A stretch of 64,000 nucleotides of DNA from Pseudomonas sp. R4-35-07 (GTDB lineage Bacteria > Pseudomonadota > Gammaproteobacteria > Pseudomonadales > Pseudomonadaceae), in NCBI RefSeq assembly GCF_003852235.1, contig NZ_CP027732.1:4774001-4838000 (forward strand), in the 5' to 3' direction. The notes below the pieces were generated by a model. The model did not search any database. It worked only from the letters and a program-made list of their open reading frames with translations, and had not been told where the DNA came from. A program made the position numbers and the translations under genes. Positions 17,728-26,488 of this stretch are shown here, piece after piece; position 1 is the first letter of the stretch, and each line of letters begins with the position of its first letter.

Positions 17728-17740
17728 CCTACACCGTAGG
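17728..17740. promoter_or_regulatory. Palindrome CCTAC-N3-GTAGG before the LuxR-type gene
   Basis: A 13-bp perfect palindrome with a 3-base centre lies about 86 bases before the regulator start, in a 197-bp gap. It could be an operator for autoregulation or for another regulator. The evidence is the symmetry alone. Confidence 0.3.
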
Positions 17741-17839
17741 AAAATTCCTCTATATCAGGGAAAGAATGAAACATGCCTACCAACCTTGTCCAGTGCTTCC
17801 AGCGCTGAGCCGACCGCGAGCAGGCGCAGCAGTGTCTGG

Positions 17840-18925
17840 TCAGGCTATCTGTGTCGCAAACACTTCGCGAAACCGCTGCATTTGCTGCTTATTGCCTACC
17901 GTCACCCGCACCCACTGCGGCCAATCCTTCCAGACGCGCCCTACCAGCACATTCTGTGCAGCCAGGCGCGCAACCACCTGCTCTGCCGGCTGCTTCACGT
18001 CGATCATGAAGCAATTGCTCTGGGAAGCCGTGCAGCTATAGCCCCGGCCCTTCAGCCAAGCGATGGTCTCCTCACGCACATCGGCATTGAGCGCCTTGCG
18101 CTGGCCCAGTAGCTTGACGTCTTCCAGGCTGGCATGGGCACCCAGCAGGCTGGCACCGGCCGGGACATTGTCGCCGCCAAACACCGCGAGGCGCTCCAGC
18201 AGCGAGGGATGGCCGATCGCCAAACCGAGGCGCGCACCGGCCATGCCGTAAATTTTCGAGAAGGTGCGCAGTACCAGCAGATCGTCATGGTCCTTGATCC
18301 AACTCACGCAACTGGGGGCGTCGCAGAAGTCGATATAGGCTTCGTCCACCACCAGCACGCTGCCTTTGGGTTTGTTCTCCAGCGCCTGGCGGATAGCCTC
18401 GGTCGGCGTCAGGGTGCCGGTCGGGTTATTGGGGTTGCACAGGTACAGCATGCCGGCCTGGGGATCAGCCGCGAGCATCGCCGGTACATCATGGGCATGC
18501 TGGGCATCGAGGCTGACTTCGTGTACCGGCGCCTTGTTTGATTCGGCCGCCTGGCGCGGAACTTCATAGGACGGCGCGGCCATCACCAGGCCACGGGTTG
18601 GGTGGGTGAATGCCAATACGGCATAGCGCAACGCGGCCATGGAGCCGGCAAACACCGCCACGTTGTCTTCGCTGATGCCTTGCTGTTGGGCAAACAGCGC
18701 AGCCAGCGCGTACATGTGCGGGTAGGGATAACGCCCGGCCGCCGCAATACCACGCGCCATCGCCTCAAGCGCCGCTTTCGACGGCCCATAAGGGCTTTCG
18801 TTGTAGTTGAGCAATACATCGTCAGAGGCCGCCGGCGCAGGGCTTGCGACTGCCCAATCGAGATGCCCGAGCACAGGCAAGGCCGCGCCCAGGGCGAGAA
18901 GGGATCGACGACTGACGCTGACCAT
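17840..18925 (-). CDS. HisC-like PLP aminotransferase with Tat signal
   Basis: A 361-aa class I/II aminotransferase related to histidinol-phosphate aminotransferases: LLNYNESPYGPS, YLCNPNNPTGTL, VVDEAYIDF, RTFSKIYGMAGARLG (Schiff-base Lys) and WVRVTVG (carboxylate-binding Arg). Unusually, the N terminus is a twin-arginine signal (VSRRSLLALGAALPVLG) ending in Ala-rich cleavage sequence, so the folded holo-enzyme should go to the periplasm. Start 18925 has AAGGAG; the frame is open to 19066 without a ribosome site. It shares strand with the LuxR gene and the operon downstream, so it may belong to the same pathway, but the 197-bp gap allows separate control. Confidence 0.87.
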   Translation of the reverse strand: MVSVSRRSLLALGAALPVLGHLDWAVASPAPAASDDVLLNYNESPYGPSKAALEAMARGIAAAGRYPYPHMYALAALFAQQQGISEDNVAVFAGSMAALRYAVLAFTHPTRGLVMAAPSYEVPRQAAESNKAPVHEVSLDAQHAHDVPAMLAADPQAGMLYLCNPNNPTGTLTPTEAIRQALENKPKGSVLVVDEAYIDFCDAPSCVSWIKDHDDLLVLRTFSKIYGMAGARLGLAIGHPSLLERLAVFGGDNVPAGASLLGAHASLEDVKLLGQRKALNADVREETIAWLKGRGYSCTASQSNCFMIDVKQPAEQVVARLAAQNVLVGRVWKDWPQWVRVTVGNKQQMQRFREVFATQIA

Positions 18926-18964
18926 GGTGACTACTCCTTGTAGGCGGACGGGGGATTCGTACGG

Positions 18965-18983
18965 GTCATACAAAGAGTATGAC
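18965..18983. promoter_or_regulatory. Perfect operator-like palindrome GTCATAC-N5-GTATGAC
   Basis: Two perfect 7-base arms flank a 5-base centre, 39 bases before the ATG of the Tat aminotransferase. This is where a promoter would sit on the minus strand. There is no T-run, so it is more likely a repressor or activator site than a terminator. The regulator is unknown. Confidence 0.5.
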
Positions 18984-19085
18984 GAGGAAAATGTCGCCCG
19001 ATTTAGCACCACCGGATTAGCCGCCGTTACCGCAGCAACGGATATGTACTCGCTCTGATTCAGCATCCTGGTCGGCTGTCAGGCC

Positions 19086-19295
19086 GCCATCGGGAGCAAG
19101 CCCCCTCCCACATTTGGAACGCGGGGTGTCAGTTAGCGAGGCTTCGACTCCTGAGCCGCCACAGGTTCAGGGCCCTACCGCGAAACTTATGTGGGAGGGG
19201 CGGTGCGACGATTCGACTTGCTCCCGATGGCGGTGTGTCAGTTACACAGGCATTCACTGACACTGCCTCATCGGGGCTTGCCCCCTCCCACATTT
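19086..19295. repeat. Cluster of three REP-type repeats, one expanded
   Basis: Copies of the abundant element ending in CCCCCTCCCACATTT are seen at 19086-19115 and 19263-19295. A third, in opposite orientation at about 19189-19232, differs: its GTGGGAGGGG arm is separated from CTTGCTCCCGATGGC by about 16 extra bases. The elements are non-coding and can form hairpins. They match the pattern of Pseudomonas REP/REPIN sequences spread by RAYT transposases. Confidence 0.8.
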
Positions 19296-19339
19296 TGATC
19301 GTCCTCTATCAGGTAGACCTCACCTGGCTCTGGATCGAG

Positions 19340-20038
19340 TTATTTCAGCTGCAACTTGTGCTTCAGGCTCTGCATCACATCCGCCTTGTTTTGCAGATAT
19401 TCATTCAGGCCCCGGGCGCGCAGGTTGCACGCGTCACACTCGCCACAGCCGGTGCCAATGACGCCGTTGTAGCAGGTCAGCGTCTGCTCGCGCACCAGCT
19501 CCAGTTGCCCGTGGTAATCGGCCAGGGCCCAGGTCTCGGCCTTGTTCAGCCACATCAACGGGGTGTCGAGACGCACGTCGTATTCCATGCCCAGCTTGAG
19601 GGCCTGGTTCAGTGCCTTGACGAACTCGTCACGGCAATCCGGATATCCCGAGAAGTCGGTTTCGCACACGCCAGTGATGACGGTCTCAGCCTTCACTTGA
19701 TAGGCGTAGATCGCGGCCAGGGTCAGGAACAGGATATTGCGGCCCGGCACGAAGGTGCTCGGCAGGCTTTCGCCTGAGCTGTTCACGGTCGGCACCGGAA
19801 TGTTGTCACGGGTGAGGCTGCTGATCGCCAGCTCATTGAGCAGCGACACGTCCATCACTTTGTGCACGGTGGCGCCCAATTGCTTGGCCAACTTCTGGGC
19901 CACTTCGATTTCCGCCACATGGCGCTGACCATAATCGAAGGTGATGCAGTGCACTTCGTCATACAGCTTCAGCGCCTGGATCAGGCAGGTGGTCGAATCC
20001 TGCCCGCCACTGAACACCATCACGGCTTTTTTACTCAT
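19340..20038 (-). CDS. queC: 7-cyano-7-deazaguanine synthase
   Basis: A 232-aa enzyme that converts 7-carboxy-7-deazaguanine to preQ0 with ATP and ammonia in queuosine tRNA-modification synthesis. The N terminus has the PP-loop ATPase motif FSGGQDSTT. The C-terminal zinc site is C-x8-C-x2-C-x2-C ([16 protein letters not shown]). ATG 20038 follows an AGGAAG site. Other que genes are not in view, and I see no preQ1 riboswitch in the 101 bases upstream. Confidence 0.96.
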   Translation of the reverse strand: MSKKAVMVFSGGQDSTTCLIQALKLYDEVHCITFDYGQRHVAEIEVAQKLAKQLGATVHKVMDVSLLNELAISSLTRDNIPVPTVNSSGESLPSTFVPGRNILFLTLAAIYAYQVKAETVITGVCETDFSGYPDCRDEFVKALNQALKLGMEYDVRLDTPLMWLNKAETWALADYHGQLELVREQTLTCYNGVIGTGCGECDACNLRARGLNEYLQNKADVMQSLKHKLQLK

Positions 20039-20089
20039 TGCTTTGCTTCCTGCCTTCGAAGAATGGGGAATAGTTTAAAGGCCACTCAA

Positions 20090-20124
20090 TAAAAAACCCC
20101 GCGCTCTTTCGAAGGCGGGGCTTT
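20090..20124 (-). terminator. Intrinsic terminator of the cyo operon
   Basis: On the minus strand, downstream of cyoE, a GC stem (20097-20102 with 20115-20120, extended by A-T pairs) is followed by a run of six T. The plus strand also shows A/T flanks, so it may work in both directions. It separates cyoE from queC. Confidence 0.85.
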
Positions 20125-20139
20125 TCACTGCCAGACCAC

Positions 20140-21027
20140 TTAGGGCGCGTACGTCAGCAACAGCTCTTTCGGCACTTGGAAATCCAGGGACATCATCACG
20201 CTGAGCGCGGTGATGGTGAAGATCGAGAACACGAACAGCTTGCGCGCCCAGACGGTGTCATCCACCGCCTTGTAGCCGGTCCAGGCCATGTACAACCAGT
20301 ACATGCCCATGGCCGCGGCGACGGCGAGGTAGCTCATGCCGGCGTAGCCACTGAAGGTCAACATCAGGGTCGCCACGAGGAAGGCCAGGATGTAGAGCAG
20401 AATGTGTTTCTTGGCCACCTGGATGCCACGCTTGACCGGCAGAACCGGAATCGACGCAGCCAGGTAGTCATTGAAGCGGAAAATCGCGATGGCGTAGGAA
20501 TGCGGCATCTGCCACAGGCTGAACATCACCAGCAGCACCAGCGCGGCCATGTCGAAGCTATTGGTTACAGCCACATAACCAATCACCGGCGGCATCGCCC
20601 CCGACAGACTGCCCACGAGCGTGCCGTGTACCGACTTGCGCTTGAGGTAGAGGCTGTAGAGGCCAACGTAGATGACAAAACCGATCACGGCAAACAGCGC
20701 CGCCAGCGGGTTGGCCACCTTGTACAACAACACCACGCCCGCAACACCCAGGACGGTCGCGAAAATCAGTGCCAGCTTCAGGGAGATAAGGCCCTGGACC
20801 AGCACGCGATTCTTGGTGCGTTCCATCTTGACGTCGATGTCACGGTCGATGCAGTTGTTGAACACGCATCCGGAAGCTACCACCAGGGACGTGCCGATCA
20901 TTGCAGCCAGGAAGATGGCCAGATCGACATGTCCCTTGGAGGCCAGGAAGAAACCGCCCGCCACAGAAAGCACGTTACCGAAAATGATCCCCGGTTTGGT
21001 GATTTGGATAAAGTGCTTAAGCGACAT
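20140..21027 (-). CDS. cyoE: Protoheme IX farnesyltransferase
   Basis: A 295-aa polytopic UbiA-family enzyme that adds a farnesyl group to protoheme to give heme O for the bo3 oxidase. The prenyl-diphosphate-binding motif [18 protein letters not shown] is intact, and about nine hydrophobic segments follow. It is the last gene of cyoABCDE, 11 bases after cyoD, and is followed by a strong terminator. Confidence 0.96.
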   Translation of the reverse strand: MSLKHFIQITKPGIIFGNVLSVAGGFFLASKGHVDLAIFLAAMIGTSLVVASGCVFNNCIDRDIDVKMERTKNRVLVQGLISLKLALIFATVLGVAGVVLLYKVANPLAALFAVIGFVIYVGLYSLYLKRKSVHGTLVGSLSGAMPPVIGYVAVTNSFDMAALVLLVMFSLWQMPHSYAIAIFRFNDYLAASIPVLPVKRGIQVAKKHILLYILAFLVATLMLTFSGYAGMSYLAVAAAMGMYWLYMAWTGYKAVDDTVWARKLFVFSIFTITALSVMMSLDFQVPKELLLTYAP

Positions 21028-21038
21028 CGGGTTTTACC

Positions 21039-21374
21039 TCACTTCGCCATCATGTAGGTGTGGATGCTGAACATGATCCACAGCGACAGACCAACCAGCA
21101 GAACGATCACCAGGCCTGCGAACACGAACGCAATCACGTTCTCGCGCTGCTCTTTGGAACGGTCCAGGTGCAGGAAGTACACCAGGTGAACCAGGACCTG
21201 AATCACCGCGAACGCCAACACGATCATCAAGGTGATCGACTTCGGCAGGGTTGGGTACATCACCAGGCCGAACGGGATCAGGGTCAGGATGACCGACAGG
21301 ATAAAGCCGATGGCGTAAGACTTTACGCTGCCGTGGCTTGAATCGTGGCTGTCATGGGAGTGTGCATTAGCCAT
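21039..21374 (-). CDS. cyoD: Cytochrome bo3 ubiquinol oxidase subunit IV
   Basis: A 111-aa protein with a His-rich N-terminal tail and three transmembrane helices (about 20-42, 50-70, 83-105). It is the small subunit that assists assembly of the CuB site of the bo3 oxidase. Its ATG overlaps the cyoC stop at 21374, indicating coupled translation. Confidence 0.95.
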   Translation of the reverse strand: MANAHSHDSHDSSHGSVKSYAIGFILSVILTLIPFGLVMYPTLPKSITLMIVLAFAVIQVLVHLVYFLHLDRSKEQRENVIAFVFAGLVIVLLVGLSLWIMFSIHTYMMAK

Positions 21375-22000
21375 TACAGAGTCCCCATCAAGTAAACGAC
21401 GGTGAATACGCAGATCCAGACCACGTCCAGGAAGTGCCAGAACAGGCTCAGGCAGCTCAGGCGGGTCTTGTTGGTGTTGGTCAGGCCGTGTTTATTGACC
21501 TGATACATCATCACCGCCATCCACAGCAGGCCGGCGGATACGTGCAGACCGTGGGTACCGACCAGCGTGAAGAACGCCGACAGGAAACCGGAACGGTGCG
21601 GGCCGTAGCCTTCGGAGATCAGCAGGTGGAACTCGTTGATCTCCATGCCAATGAAGCCCAGGCCGAACAGGAAGGTCAGTGCCAACCAGCTCAGCACGCC
21701 TTTCTTGTTGCCCTTGTAGAAGGCCAACATGGCGAAGCCGTAGGTGATCGAACTGAACAAGAGCAAGGCGGTTTCGCCGAGCACGTAAGGCAGTTCGAAG
21801 ATGTCGTGGCCCGACGGGCCACCCGCTACGTTGTTTACCAGTACCGCGTACACCGCGAAGATCGATGCAAACAAGATGCAGTCGGTCATCAGGTAGAGCC
21901 AGAAACCGAAGACGGTTATTGGCCCCGAATCGTGGTGATGGTCATCGTGCCCATGGTCATCGACATGGGCGTGTCCAGCATTGGTCACTAAGTTCGACAT
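21374..22000 (-). CDS. cyoC: Cytochrome bo3 ubiquinol oxidase subunit III
   Basis: A 208-aa protein with five membrane helices of the heme-copper oxidase subunit III family ([19 protein letters not shown] and [14 protein letters not shown] are typical blocks). The N-terminal tail is His/Asp-rich ([14 protein letters not shown]). It sits between cyoB (three-base gap) and cyoD (one-base overlap). Confidence 0.96.
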   Translation of the reverse strand: MSNLVTNAGHAHVDDHGHDDHHHDSGPITVFGFWLYLMTDCILFASIFAVYAVLVNNVAGGPSGHDIFELPYVLGETALLLFSSITYGFAMLAFYKGNKKGVLSWLALTFLFGLGFIGMEINEFHLLISEGYGPHRSGFLSAFFTLVGTHGLHVSAGLLWMAVMMYQVNKHGLTNTNKTRLSCLSLFWHFLDVVWICVFTVVYLMGTL

Positions 22001-22003
22001 GGT

Positions 22004-24022
22004 TTAAGCCTGTTCCAACGAGGTTTCTACACGGTTGGCCGGGATCTTCTTCTCGGCTACCAGGCGAGCGTGCTGCTCGGCTTCGATGCGTTCGATCGTT
22101 TCGACCGGCACCATGTAGCCTTGATCATCACGGGCAGCGTGAATGATGAAGTAACCGATAGTGCCCACCAGGCTCGCGATTGCCAGCCACCAGATGTGCC
22201 AGATCATCGCGAAACCGAACACGGTCAACAGCGCACCCATCACCACGCCAGTGGCGGTGTTGTTTGGCATGTGGATCGGTTCGTAGTGCTTGGGTTGCTG
22301 GTACGCAGTACCGTCTTCCTTGGCTTCGGTGAACGCATCGATGGTGTTCGCGGTAGGAATCACGGCGAAGTTGTAGAACGGCGGTGGCGACGAGGTCGAC
22401 CATTCCAGGGTGTGGCCATTCCACGGGTCGCCCGATTCGCACAGGTTCTGCTTGCGATCACGCACGCTGACATACAGCTGGATCAGCTGGCAGGCGATGC
22501 CCACAGCGATCATCACCGCACCGAACATGGCGACGTACAGGTACGGCACCCACTCAGGGTTGGTGGTAGCGTTCAGACGACGGGTCATGCCCATGAAGCC
22601 CAGTGCATAGAGCGGCATGAACGCGACGAAGAAGCCCGAGATCCAGAACCAGAATGCAGCCTTGCCCCAACCTTCGTGCAGCTTGAAGCCGAACGCTTTC
22701 GGGAAGTAGAAGCTGAAACCAGCGATGTAGCCGAATACCGCACCACCGATGATCACGTTGTGGAAGTGAGCGATCACGAACAGGCTGTTGTGCAGCACGA
22801 AGTCAGCACCCGGGATGGCCAGGAGTACGCCGGTCATGCCGCCGATGGCGAAGGTGACCATGAAGCCCAGGGTCCACAGGACCTGGCTGGTCATGCGCAG
22901 ACGACCGTGGTAGATGGTGAACAGCCAGTTGAATAGCTTCACCCCCGTCGGGATGGAAATCAGCATCGTCGCCAGGCCGAAGAAGGCGTTGACGCTGGCC
23001 CCCGAACCCATGGTGAAGAAGTGGTGCAGCCACACCATGAAGCCCAGTACCGAAATCGCGCCCGATGCATAAACCATCGAGTGGTGACCGAACAGGCGCT
23101 TGCCGGTAAAGGTCGAGATCACTTCGGAGAAGATACCGAACGCTGGCAGGATCAGGATGTACACCTCAGGGTGCCCCCATGCCCAGAACAGGTTCACGTA
23201 CATCATTGGATTGCCACCAAGTTCATTGGTGAAAATGTGGAAATCCAGGTAACGGTCAAGCGACAGCAGCGCCATGGTAGCGGCCAGGATCGGGAACGAA
23301 GCCACGATCAGCACGTTTGCCCAGGTGCAGGTCCAGGTGAAGATCGGCATGTCCATAAGTTTCATGCCAGGGGCGCGCATTTTCAGCACGGTGGCCAGGA
23401 AGTTGACCCCCGTCAATGTCGTCCCGAGTCCTGATAACTGTAGCGCCCAGATGTAGTAGTCCACACCCACGCCCGGACTGTATTGCAGGCCCGACAATGG
23501 CGGATACGCAACCCAACCGGTCTTGGCGAATTCGCCGACGCCCAGGGACACGTTGATCAGCACAACGCCGGATACCAGCAGCCAGAAGCTCAGGGAGTTC
23601 AGGAACGGGTAGGCAACGTCACGCGCACCGATCTGCAGCGGCAAGGCCAGGTTCATCAAGCCGGTGAAGAATGGCATCGCCATGAAGATGATCATGATCA
23701 CACCGTGGGCGGTGAAGATCTGGTCATAGTGTTCAGGTGGCAGGTAGCCAGGCGAACCCTCGGTGGCCATGGCCAACTGGGTACGCATCATGATGGCGTC
23801 GGCAAAACCACGCAGCAGCATGACCATGGCAACGATGACGTACATGACGCCGATTTTCTTGTGGTCAACCGAGGTCAGCCACTCGGTCCACAGGTAGGTC
23901 CACTTCTTGAAGTAGGTGATACCCGCAAACAGTGCCAGACCACCCAGCGCGATCATGGCGATGGTAATCATCACAATCGGCTCGTGGAAAGGGACCGCAT
24001 CCCAACTTAATTTACCAAACAT
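22004..24022 (-). CDS. cyoB: Cytochrome bo3 ubiquinol oxidase subunit I
   Basis: A 672-aa catalytic subunit carrying low-spin heme, high-spin heme O and CuB in the inner membrane. It reduces O2 to water and pumps protons. [17 protein letters not shown] contains the CuB His and the cross-linked Tyr. HHFFTMG gives the next two CuB histidines, and [11 protein letters not shown] carries the heme ligands. Length is close to the E. coli subunit (663). It follows cyoA after three bases. Confidence 0.97.
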   Translation of the reverse strand: MFGKLSWDAVPFHEPIVMITIAMIALGGLALFAGITYFKKWTYLWTEWLTSVDHKKIGVMYVIVAMVMLLRGFADAIMMRTQLAMATEGSPGYLPPEHYDQIFTAHGVIMIIFMAMPFFTGLMNLALPLQIGARDVAYPFLNSLSFWLLVSGVVLINVSLGVGEFAKTGWVAYPPLSGLQYSPGVGVDYYIWALQLSGLGTTLTGVNFLATVLKMRAPGMKLMDMPIFTWTCTWANVLIVASFPILAATMALLSLDRYLDFHIFTNELGGNPMMYVNLFWAWGHPEVYILILPAFGIFSEVISTFTGKRLFGHHSMVYASGAISVLGFMVWLHHFFTMGSGASVNAFFGLATMLISIPTGVKLFNWLFTIYHGRLRMTSQVLWTLGFMVTFAIGGMTGVLLAIPGADFVLHNSLFVIAHFHNVIIGGAVFGYIAGFSFYFPKAFGFKLHEGWGKAAFWFWISGFFVAFMPLYALGFMGMTRRLNATTNPEWVPYLYVAMFGAVMIAVGIACQLIQLYVSVRDRKQNLCESGDPWNGHTLEWSTSSPPPFYNFAVIPTANTIDAFTEAKEDGTAYQQPKHYEPIHMPNNTATGVVMGALLTVFGFAMIWHIWWLAIASLVGTIGYFIIHAARDDQGYMVPVETIERIEAEQHARLVAEKKIPANRVETSLEQA

Positions 24023-24025
24023 CGT

Positions 24026-24967
24026 TTACTCCTCTGCCCCAGCAGTTGAATGCGCGCCTGTGTCAGAACCTTCAACCACGGCCACTTCTTTCTTCTCGTG
24101 CTTGACCGGCTTGCCTGGCTTCATACCTTCGTACTTGTCGACGATTTTCTGAAACAGGTTCGGCTCAAACGCGGAGTACAGGGCGACAGGGTTGTTCTGG
24201 CTTGGTTTGGTCAGGGCGTCGTATCCAGCTTGATCAAGCTGTTTAGGTGCGGCCTTGACTTCGGCTACCCAGGCGTCAAATTCTTCCTGGCTCGTCGAGA
24301 TCGCTTTGAATTTCATGCCGGTGAAGCCAGCGCCGCTGTAGTTGGCAGAGATGCCTTCCATTTCAGCTTTCTGGTTGGCGATCAGGTGCAGCTTGGTCTG
24401 CATGCCTGCCATCGCGTAGATCTGGCCGCCCAGGGCTGGGATGAAGAACGAGTTCATCACGGCGTCGGAGGTGATCTTGAAGTTAAGCGGAGTGTGCTCC
24501 GGGAACCGGATCTGGTTCACAGTGGCGATACCCAGGTCCGGGTAGATGAACAGCCACTTCCAGTCCAGCGCGACCACTTCGATGTTGATCGGCTTGACGT
24601 CGGATTCCAGCGGACGGTACGGGTCCAGTGCATGGGTGGACTTGTAGGTCACGTAACCCAGGGCAATGATGATGAGGATCGGGACCAGCCACACCGCGAT
24701 TTCGATCTTGGTGGAGTGCGACCACTTCGGCGCGTAGGTAGCGCTGGTGTTGGACGCGCGGTATTTCCAGGCGAAGGCGAAGGTCATGATGATCACAGGG
24801 ATCACGACCAGCAGCATCAGCAGGGTGGCGGTGATGATCAGGTTTCGTTCATCCAGACCGACCTGTCCTTTTGGGTCGAGCAAGGTCCACTTGCAGCCTC
24901 CCAGCATTAACATCATGCCAAGCAGCGGCAAAAAGCCTAGTAATCGGGGGTACCTGTTTTTACTCAT
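24026..24967 (-). CDS. cyoA: Cytochrome bo3 ubiquinol oxidase subunit II
   Basis: A 313-aa lipoprotein subunit. The signal has lipobox MLGGC, followed by two membrane helices and a periplasmic cupredoxin domain without CuA ligands, as expected for a quinol oxidase. ALDWKWLFIYPDLGIATVN and SFFIPALGGQIYAMAGM are family blocks. ATG 24967 (AGAGG upstream) is preferred to the in-frame start at 25021. It is the first gene of the operon; its promoter must lie in the AT-rich stretch above it. Confidence 0.95.
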   Translation of the reverse strand: MSKNRYPRLLGFLPLLGMMLMLGGCKWTLLDPKGQVGLDERNLIITATLLMLLVVIPVIIMTFAFAWKYRASNTSATYAPKWSHSTKIEIAVWLVPILIIIALGYVTYKSTHALDPYRPLESDVKPINIEVVALDWKWLFIYPDLGIATVNQIRFPEHTPLNFKITSDAVMNSFFIPALGGQIYAMAGMQTKLHLIANQKAEMEGISANYSGAGFTGMKFKAISTSQEEFDAWVAEVKAAPKQLDQAGYDALTKPSQNNPVALYSAFEPNLFQKIVDKYEGMKPGKPVKHEKKEVAVVEGSDTGAHSTAGAEE

Positions 24968-25367
24968 CTCACGACCTCTAAAGCAGCTTGCGCAATGCAG
25001 TTGGGTTTTGATCGCCAACACTTCACCCTGCCAAGGGTTGGCATTTCTCTTCGATTGAATAAGAGCCTGCCCGTTACGTCATAGCTGTACGTCGCACGGA
25101 CCTGCGGTGAGTTCTTATTCGATTTCGTGGCTAAAGGCCTTGTTACAGACCAATTCCATTTGGTGCGGAAAGTTGAAAGGCTGCCGGAACCTGGGATCGC
25201 ACAGAGCCTTCCATCTGCTCCTCGACCGCTCCAATGCTCAAATATTGAACAGCACCGGACATTCAGTGCGGGCGATTGTAGTTAGCTAGCGATGTATAAA
25301 CCATGTCTGATAAAGAAATAATTTTTATCGATTACAGCAATAATACTTCACCATTCCTGCAAGGGTT

Positions 25368-25382
25368 CGCGATGTTATCGCG
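25368..25382. promoter_or_regulatory. Palindrome CGCGAT-N3-ATCGCG upstream of cyo
   Basis: Two perfect 6-base arms with a 3-base centre sit in an otherwise AT-rich segment about 400 bases before cyoA. It has the form of a dimer operator. The binding protein is not known to me. Confidence 0.4.
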
Positions 25383-25429
25383 TTCAATTCTCAACAAAAA
25401 CCACAAAAATTGCGCTGTTATTGGGCAGA

Positions 25430-25465
25430 TTGCCACTCCCCTTACGCTGTGTAAGGGCATGGCAA
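25430..25465. other. Two-part hairpin, TTGCCA..CCCTTAC / GTAAGGG..TGGCAA
   Basis: An inner 7-bp stem (25439-25445 with 25451-25457) is extended by an outer 6-bp stem (25430-25435 with 25460-25465) across small internal bulges. There is no T-run. It could be an RNA element or a regulator site. Confidence 0.4.
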
Positions 25466-25710
25466 ACGTGGCAAAGTCCCCATAAAACAAGGCATTTGCA
25501 GAGCGCTCATGGGCTCAAACCTCACGCGCCCGGCGGTGTCTTTCAAACCACGAATTGACAGCACGTTTTGTGCCCCGGATGCAAATTCAGCGGCCGGTTC
25601 GGCCATTCAGAAATGCCCTGCGACAGCCTCCGTGTGACAACATGTCGCACGCTGCGCGCACTATTCGTTGCCGCTCGTCACGGCTCTTTCACAAATCCCT
25701 ACACACAAAA

Positions 25711-25745
25711 ACGCCCCGGCCTTCACTCAAGAAGACCGGGGCGTT
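25711..25745 (-). terminator. Intrinsic terminator after dsbB
   Basis: A long stem, ACGCCCCGG with its complement plus a second 4-bp part across one mismatch, has a 6-base loop. On the minus strand it ends in TTTTTG, 14 bases after the dsbB stop. A-T runs on both sides may make it bidirectional. Confidence 0.88.
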
Positions 25746-25758
25746 TTAGTGAACGGGT

Positions 25759-26265
25759 TCAGGCTTTGGGGTGACGATTACGATAGATGCACAGGGGCAC
25801 CAGGATTGCCGTCAGCACGAACGCGACCAACGCCCATTGCGCCAGGGACAGGCCGAGGATCGGCGGATAGGGCGTGCTGCAGAAGCCATCGACCTGAAAG
25901 CCCAGGGGAAACACTTTGGCCAGGGGCAGGTCATCGACGATCGGCTGCAGCACATCGATGCCGCAGCTGACCTGAGGGAAGAACTGGGTGTACACATGAT
26001 GACCGGCAGCGGCCACACCGCCCAGGGCGCTGAGGACCACCAGCCCTTCAAAGAACGTGACCGCACCCTTGCTGCGCATGGCAGCGCCGAGGAAGGCGAA
26101 GATCGCGATCAACAGCAAGGCATAGCGTTGCAGGATGCACAGCGGGCACGGCGCTTCGCCCAGCACCACTTGCATGTACAGCGCTCCGCCGATCAGCGCC
26201 AGGCAGATGATGCCCAGCAACACCAGAAAGCGCCGCTCCCTGCCCAAACGCAATTCGTCACTCAT
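25759..26265 (-). CDS. dsbB: Disulfide bond formation protein B
   Basis: A 168-aa inner-membrane protein with four helices that re-oxidises DsbA and passes electrons to quinone. The first periplasmic loop has the redox pair Cys40/Cys43 (APCPLCILQRYAL). The second has Cys101 and Cys129. All four catalytic cysteines are present. It is a single-gene unit ending in a strong terminator. Pseudomonas often has two dsbB paralogs; which one this is cannot be told here. Confidence 0.95.
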   Translation of the reverse strand: MSDELRLGRERRFLVLLGIICLALIGGALYMQVVLGEAPCPLCILQRYALLLIAIFAFLGAAMRSKGAVTFFEGLVVLSALGGVAAAGHHVYTQFFPQVSCGIDVLQPIVDDLPLAKVFPLGFQVDGFCSTPYPPILGLSLAQWALVAFVLTAILVPLCIYRNRHPKA

Positions 26266-26372
26266 CTCTGGTTTCCTTTGTCTGTTTGCCCAATGGCAAC
26301 AAGTTTACACACAGGCACCCGTTAAAACAGAGAGGGGTTAACAACGGATTAATCAGGAAAAATGAAGAACCC

Positions 26373-26466
26373 AATGTGGGAGGGGGCTTGCTCCCGATAG
26401 CGGTGGATCAGTCAGCTTGTCTGTCACTGACATACCGCTATCGGGAGCAAGCCCCCTCCCACACTG
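26373..26466. repeat. REPIN (two opposed REP elements)
   Basis: AATGTGGGAGGGGGCTTGCTC begins the first half in part (26373-26404), and its near-complement ends the second half (26433-26464). About 28 spacer bases lie between them. Non-coding, between hmp and dsbB. Same family as the copies near 19100, 29400, 46640 and 56860. Confidence 0.85.
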
Positions 26467-26488
26467 GTTCACTGTTGCTGTGAAGAAC

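Larger units (their letters stand above)
18926..19339. other. Gene-free stretch between the Tat aminotransferase and queC
   Basis: No coding sequence is seen. The left part holds the promoter side of the aminotransferase with a 19-bp palindrome (18965-18983). The rest, from about 19086, is filled by three REP-type repeats separated by short spacers. The last repeat lies 44 bases from the queC stop. Confidence 0.75.
24968..25758. other. Long gene-free, AT-rich region upstream of cyoA
   Basis: About 790 bases with no convincing gene. Open frames such as 25303-25485 lack a ribosome site and family features. Base composition drops sharply at about 25270-25430. It contains a perfect palindrome at 25368-25382, a two-part hairpin at 25430-25465 and the dsbB terminator at 25711-25745. 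The cyo promoter and its control sites should be here, but I could not find an obvious TTGAT-N4-ATCAA (ANR) site. Confidence 0.7.

Noticed and set aside
20176-21057. A 293-codon open frame antisense to cyoE
   Set aside because: cyoE is unambiguous; the opposite frame is rich in His, Gln and Arg as expected from reading membrane codons backwards.
25303-25485. A 60-codon ORF in the AT-rich stretch upstream of cyoA
   Set aside because: No ribosome site, no hydrophobic or family pattern, and the hairpin elements fall in and next to it. Treated as non-coding.
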